NCBI GenBank assembly: GCA_951812575.1
Contig: OX638322.1
Location: 4,778,501 to 4,842,500, forward strand
Direction: 5' to 3'
Length of the DNA: 64,000 bases
Source of the DNA: Candidatus Binatia bacterium
GTDB lineage: Bacteria > Desulfobacterota > Binatia > Bin18
Shown one piece after another: positions 61,362-64,000 of this stretch. A model generated the notes under the pieces. That model ran no database searches. It was not told the DNA's origin and saw only the letters and a program-made list of their open reading frames with translations. A program made the position numbers and the translations under genes. Each line of letters opens with the position of its first letter. The first letter of the stretch is position 1.

Positions 61362-61460
61362 ATGGAAAATCAGGGACAAGGACCGGCCTGGGTGGTTTTT
61401 CTGATCTGGATGCTCGCCCCCTTGCTGCTCTTCTTTCTTATTTTGACCTTTACCGGCTAG
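61362..61460 (+). CDS. 32-aa single-pass membrane microprotein
   Basis: This short frame encodes MENQGQGPAWVVFLIWMLAPLLLFFLILTFTG, a single hydrophobic helix. The start ATG 61362 has TTGGAGGAAATG upstream, a strong ribosome-binding site, and it lies 23 nt before the DsbA-like selenoprotein gene, so it is likely translated and co-transcribed. The function is unknown. It could anchor or regulate the selenoprotein. Confidence 0.6.
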   Translation: MENQGQGPAWVVFLIWMLAPLLLFFLILTFTG

Positions 61461-61483
61461 CCGAACGCAGAGAAGGAGCAACG

Positions 61484-62509
61484 ATGAAACCACACGGGCA
61501 GAAAAACCTCAGCCGCGTCCGGGCCTTGCTACTGGCAGGAATTGTGCTGGCTCCGGGCGCACTCAGAGCCGACGCTACCGGTACGGTCTTGGCCACAGTT
61601 GGCGAGAGAAGCATTACCGAGGCAGAGATTGAAAACCAGATTAAAGGCCAGATGCTCCGTTTGAACAATCAAATCTACTCGCTCAAAAAGCAAGCGGTCG
61701 ACTCGATCATCAACGCCCATCTGCAAGAGCAGGAAGCAAAGAAGCGGGGTATCACCCGCCAACAACTCCGCCAGCAGGAAGTGGCCGATAAAACAGAACC
61801 GGTGAGCGATGCAGAGGTAGAGGATTACTATACTCAGAACAAAGCCCGGTTTGGCGAGAGAAAGCTGGAGGAGGTGCAGGCTCAGCTCAAACAATCCCTC
61901 CAGGCCCGCAAGCAGCAACAGCGCCAACAGGCCTTTGCCGCCGAACTGCGTAAAGCCGCCACGATCGACTTTAAGCTGACACCGCCCATTGTTGACGTTC
62001 CGACCGCCGGCGCACCCACAAAAGGACCGCAGGACGCGCCCATTACGCTGGTCGAGTTCTCCGATTATCAATGACCGTACTGTGCCCGAGTGCAGTCTGC
62101 ACTCTCCCAAATTCAGGAAAACTACAAAGATACAGTCAGGTTCGTGTTCCGGGACTTCCCGTTAACCCGGATTCATCCCCAGGCGTATAAGGCGGCTGAG
62201 GCGGCACGCTGTGCCGGAGACCAGGACAAATATTGGGAGTACCACGACATCCTGTTTGCCAATATTAAAGCCTTACAGCCCGAGGAACTGAAACAATACG
62301 CCGCCGACCTCAAACTGGACACGGCACAGTTTACGGCCTGCCTGGACAATAACGCCTATACCGCAGCGGTCAGCAAGGATTTGGCGCTCGGCACCCAACT
62401 CGGGGTGAGCGGCACCCCGGCCTTTTTTGTGAACGGGCGTTTTCTGTCCGGTTCGCAACCCTACTCGGCGTTTGCCGAATTGATCGAGGAAATGCTGGCG
62501 GCGCAGTAA
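61484..62509 (+). CDS. SurA-N/DsbA-like selenoprotein (Sec-Pro-Tyr-Cys)
   Basis: The frame joins 196 codons before an in-frame UGA (62072-62074) with 144 codons after it, giving a 341-residue protein with Sec at position 197. Across the stop it reads VEFSDYQ-U-PYCARVQSALS, where U takes the place of the first Cys of the DsbA-family active site C-P-Y-C. The N-terminal part has a signal peptide and a SurA-N-like segment (VLATVGERSITEAEIENQI). The C-terminal part has the thioredoxin-like cis-Pro region LGVSGTPAFFVNGRFLSG. It should act as a periplasmic thiol oxidase or isomerase. A perfect SECIS-like hairpin follows the UGA. Confidence 0.9.
62088..62104 (+). promoter_or_regulatory. Bacterial SECIS-like hairpin for the DsbA-like gene
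   Basis: GAGTGCA - GTC - TGCACTC forms a perfect 7-bp stem with a 3-nt loop. The loop starts 21 nt after the UGA, inside the expected window for SelB-bound elements, with G-U at its first two positions. The apex GCA-GUC-UGC is the same type as that in the UGSC gene and resembles the E. coli fdhF apex, which has a GGUC loop in GCA-GGUC-UGC. Confidence 0.8.
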
Positions 62510-62570
62510 TCCCCAGAGGGTGAGCGGCCGGTAAGCGCCCAGCTTGACAAAATAACTTGGGACGCAGATA

Positions 62571-63059
62571 TCAGGCCGATGTCAAGGAGTGAGAGGCTTC
62601 GGGATATCGGACGGCGGCCCTATCCTCCACTACCAAGGAACGCCCAACGGCTTCGAGGGCCTTCTCGACCGACGTAATGTGGGACCTATGCCCAGGGTCG
62701 AGAAGCCGACGGACTGTGTTCTCTTGCAGACCCAGCCGGGCGGCAAGGGCGACGTTGGAGACGCCCTGTTCTCGCATCGCCGCATAGAGGGCCAGCTTCG
62801 CTGCGACGATGGGCGCTACGGAGATCAGCACCTGGCCTTCCGCCAGGGGGCTGGGAACAGGTATGTCTTCACGGGCCTTGACGTACATGCCCAAGGCGAC
62901 TCCCAGGCAATCCTTGGCCATCTCCAGAGCCTCTTCCCAAGACCAGCCGCCTGTGTTGGCCCCGTACACGTCCGGGAAGGTCACAGTGTAGGCTTCTCTT
63001 CCGGTCGCTCGTTCTTCTTCCTCGTCGCGGACGATACTGCAAGGATAAGCGTAGCGCAT
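62571..63059 (-). CDS. hicB: HicB-type antitoxin with C-terminal HTH
   Basis: This 162-aa protein has an N-terminal HicB-like fold (EAYTVTFPDVYGANTGGWSWEEALEMAKDCLGVALGMYVKAREDIPVPS) and a C-terminal helix-turn-helix region (ALYAAMREQGVSNVALAARLGLQENTVRRLLDPGHRSHITSVEKAL). HicB antitoxins neutralise HicA and regulate their operon. It lies 3 nt after the hicA stop on the minus strand, the usual toxin-antitoxin order for HicAB. The segments are typical and complete. Confidence 0.9.
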   Translation of the reverse strand: MRYAYPCSIVRDEEEERATGREAYTVTFPDVYGANTGGWSWEEALEMAKDCLGVALGMYVKAREDIPVPSPLAEGQVLISVAPIVAAKLALYAAMREQGVSNVALAARLGLQENTVRRLLDPGHRSHITSVEKALEAVGRSLVVEDRAAVRYPEASHSLTSA

Positions 63060-63062
63060 GAC

Positions 63063-63287
63063 CTATAGCTCCCCTCTATCGATGTGCAAGTCTTTCAACA
63101 TTGAAGCCAGAGTGCCCGTAGGAATCTCGCCATGAGGGACGGTAGTCCTGTAGGGACCAAGCCGGACCTCCCCGTGACTGCCCTTCCCGCGGCTAGGAGC
63201 GAAAGAGCAGGTCAACCTGTGCTTGCGGGCATATCGCCGGGCTCGTCTCAGAAACTCCCTGTCGTTCACGAGCCCATTCCGACACAT
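63063..63287 (-). CDS. hicA: HicA-type mRNA interferase toxin
   Basis: The HicA domain lies in LTCSFAPSRGKGSHGEVRLGPYRTTVPHGEIPTGTLASMLKDLHI, including the conserved G-S-H-G with catalytic His and the H-G-E-I-P-x-G-T-L motif of the double-stranded RNA-binding fold. The start is uncertain: ATG 63287 is listed, while GTG 63266 (VNDREFLRRARRYARKH) fits the usual HicA length better. A much longer frame to 63569 contains no HicA-related sequence and is rejected. The gene is followed by hicB 3 nt later. Confidence 0.85.
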   Translation of the reverse strand: MCRNGLVNDREFLRRARRYARKHRLTCSFAPSRGKGSHGEVRLGPYRTTVPHGEIPTGTLASMLKDLHIDRGEL

Positions 63288-63330
63288 ATTTGTGCGATTA
63301 TCAAGCTTAGGAGCGCCCTGCCGGTCGTCC

Positions 63331-63579
63331 CTAGTCTTTCCCACCCGATCTCTCCGGAGGCAGCCGTCGCGGCAGGGCCCCGCAGTGCTGCAAGGCCAAG
63401 GCGTCGAGGCGTTCCTGGAAGGCTTTTTTTTCAACCGCAGTCTGGCAGGGCAAAGCGCACAAGCCTTGGCGATCCTCCAGGGGGAAGGCCTGCCATTCTT
63501 GTAAGTGGAGTTTGATCCGGACCTGGTCGAGCTTGTCTCGAACAGACCGGGGAATCCAGTCAAGGTCATCCGTCATCAT
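63331..63579 (-). CDS. Nitrate-reductase-associated protein-like small protein
   Basis: This 82-aa protein has DDLDWIPRSVRDKLDQVRIKLHLQEWQAFPLEDRQGLCALPCQT, which matches the small helical protein family called nitrate reductase associated (Nitr_red_assoc). The start is placed at ATG 63579 or the next codon, as the upstream extension to 63732 overlaps a palindromic repeat. Its Cys-Pro pair and basic-helical character are typical. No nitrate reductase gene is in the window, so its role here is open. It lies 43 nt upstream of the hicA start. Confidence 0.75.
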   Translation of the reverse strand: MMTDDLDWIPRSVRDKLDQVRIKLHLQEWQAFPLEDRQGLCALPCQTAVEKKAFQERLDALALQHCGALPRRLPPERSGGKD

Positions 63580-63689
63580 ACCGCTCTCTTTCCGCACAAC
63601 GATCTGTTCGCCCCTACCCGCTTTCCCCGCGTCGCGCAAGGCAACCCTACCCCTCTTGGCGAGGCGGAAAAGGGTATGGTAATGCTTCA

Positions 63690-63742
63690 AAGAAGAAACG
63701 TGTCCAGCATCTGCATGTTTATTGGAGGACACGTTCCTTCTT
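63690..63742. repeat. Long imperfect intergenic inverted repeat, copy 2
   Basis: The arms 63690-63705 and 63727-63742 match at 15 of 16 positions with a 21-nt loop. The inner part AACGTGTCC/GGACACGTT and the loop pattern (AGC..C/T..TG.ATG..TT..TT) match copy 1 at 37584-37638. The outer arms (AAGAAG here versus AAAGAGT in copy 1) differ but remain paired within each copy. It lies just before the VKOR gene. Confidence 0.65.
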
Positions 63743-63748
63743 CAGCCC

Positions 63749-64000
63749 ATGTCAGCAAAAAAAGCAAAAGCGGCCCGCCGTAAGACAGCTACACCCGACC
63801 CGTCCGTGCAGACCACGCGTCACGCACAACGCTCCGTTCCCAGTTGGCCGTCGCTCGCCATCCGTATCCTTGGAGCGCTCGGCCTCATTCTCGGAGTCTA
63901 CCTCTCGGTCCTCCACTATCAGGCGGGGTCAAGCGGCAGTATTGAATCGGCTTTTTGCGGCAGCGGGACCACAGTCAACTGTAGCCTGGTCTTGAGCAGT
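63749..64000 (+). CDS. Vitamin K epoxide reductase (VKOR)-type protein, 5' part
   Basis: The frame from ATG 63749 runs off the window end after 84 codons. A basic N-terminus (MSAKKAKAARRKT) is followed by a membrane helix (LAIRILGALGLILGVYLSVLHY) and then CGSGTTVNCSLVLSS, which matches the loop Cys and N-C-x-x-V-x-S segment of VKOR-family proteins. These enzymes re-oxidise DsbA-like partners using quinones. It is near the Sec-containing DsbA-like gene, but on the other side of a toxin-antitoxin module. The catalytic C-x-x-C lies outside the window. Confidence 0.8.
   Translation, partial: MSAKKAKAARRKTATPDPSVQTTRHAQRSVPSWPSLAIRILGALGLILGVYLSVLHYQAGSSGSIESAFCGSGTTVNCSLVLSS

Noticed and set aside
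62072..62074. Ordinary stop splitting the DsbA-like gene into two genes
   Set aside because: The second part has no start codon with a ribosome-binding site directly after it, the sequence aligns to one DsbA domain across the UGA, and a SECIS-like hairpin follows.
1..64000. CRISPR arrays, tRNA or rRNA genes, complete insertion sequences
   Set aside because: No regularly spaced direct repeats, no tRNA cloverleaf or rRNA-like region and no transposase frame were seen in the sequence.

Overview
This is a gene-dense, GC-rich bacterial window with short intergenic gaps and no tRNA, rRNA, CRISPR array or recognisable insertion sequence. Secreted c-type cytochromes, an HtrA protease, a LysM transglycosylase, DsbA and VKOR-type oxidative folding proteins and a Tat-exported nitroreductase point to a Gram-negative-type cell envelope. 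Abundant amidohydrolases, luciferase-like flavin oxidoreductases, CoA transferase and acyl-CoA genes, several toxin-antitoxin modules and two UGA-decoding selenoprotein genes recall uncultured soil or marine lineages such as Tectomicrobia or Binatota. That placement is low-confidence inference.

Layout. 0-8 kb: end of a nuclease-like gene, a DUF433 gene, hydantoinase B, an SDR, an MFS transporter, a DUF1329 protein and a CoA transferase. 8.4-11.2 kb: a defence or stress patch with a frameshifted pentapeptide-repeat gene, a Doc toxin with antitoxin, and a BrnA-like antitoxin next to the stump of its toxin. 11.3-16.4 kb (minus): an apparent five-gene operon (unknown 344-aa protein, UGSC selenoprotein, amidohydrolase, LLM oxidoreductase, amidohydrolase). 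16.5-17.7 kb: a DUF433/PIN-like pair and a pair of tiny helical proteins. 17.8-41.8 kb: catabolic genes (hydroxyacid oxidase, LLM and nitronate monooxygenases, 3-hydroxyacyl-CoA dehydrogenase, a three-subunit molybdenum hydroxylase, MaoC proteins, thiolase, a KS-III/DUF35 fusion, CitE-like lyase), plus an SSS symporter and two adjacent putative di-iron proteins.

41.9-55.7 kb holds a quinohemoprotein amine dehydrogenase (QHNDH) locus. The order alpha (qhpA), radical SAM (qhpD), gamma (qhpC), beta (qhpB) is followed by a Tat nitroreductase and then a second full structural set: alpha, gamma, an unknown exported protein and beta. The maturation genes qhpE (protease), qhpF (ABC exporter) and qhpG (flavin monooxygenase) lie just upstream, in one copy each. 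Both gamma precursors keep every residue needed for three Cys-acid thioethers and the cysteine tryptophylquinone. One maturation set therefore probably serves two amine dehydrogenases.

55.7-64 kb: a sulfatase-modifying-factor-like protein, small exported proteins, a ketopantoate-reductase-like protein, a LysM lytic transglycosylase, a DedA protein, a 32-aa membrane peptide, a SurA-N/DsbA-like selenoprotein (Sec-Pro-Tyr-Cys), HicAB, a nitrate-reductase-associated small protein and the start of a VKOR gene.

The two selenoprotein genes have near-identical SECIS-like hairpins directly after the UGA: a 7-bp stem, a 3-nt GU loop and the same GCA-GUN-UGC core.
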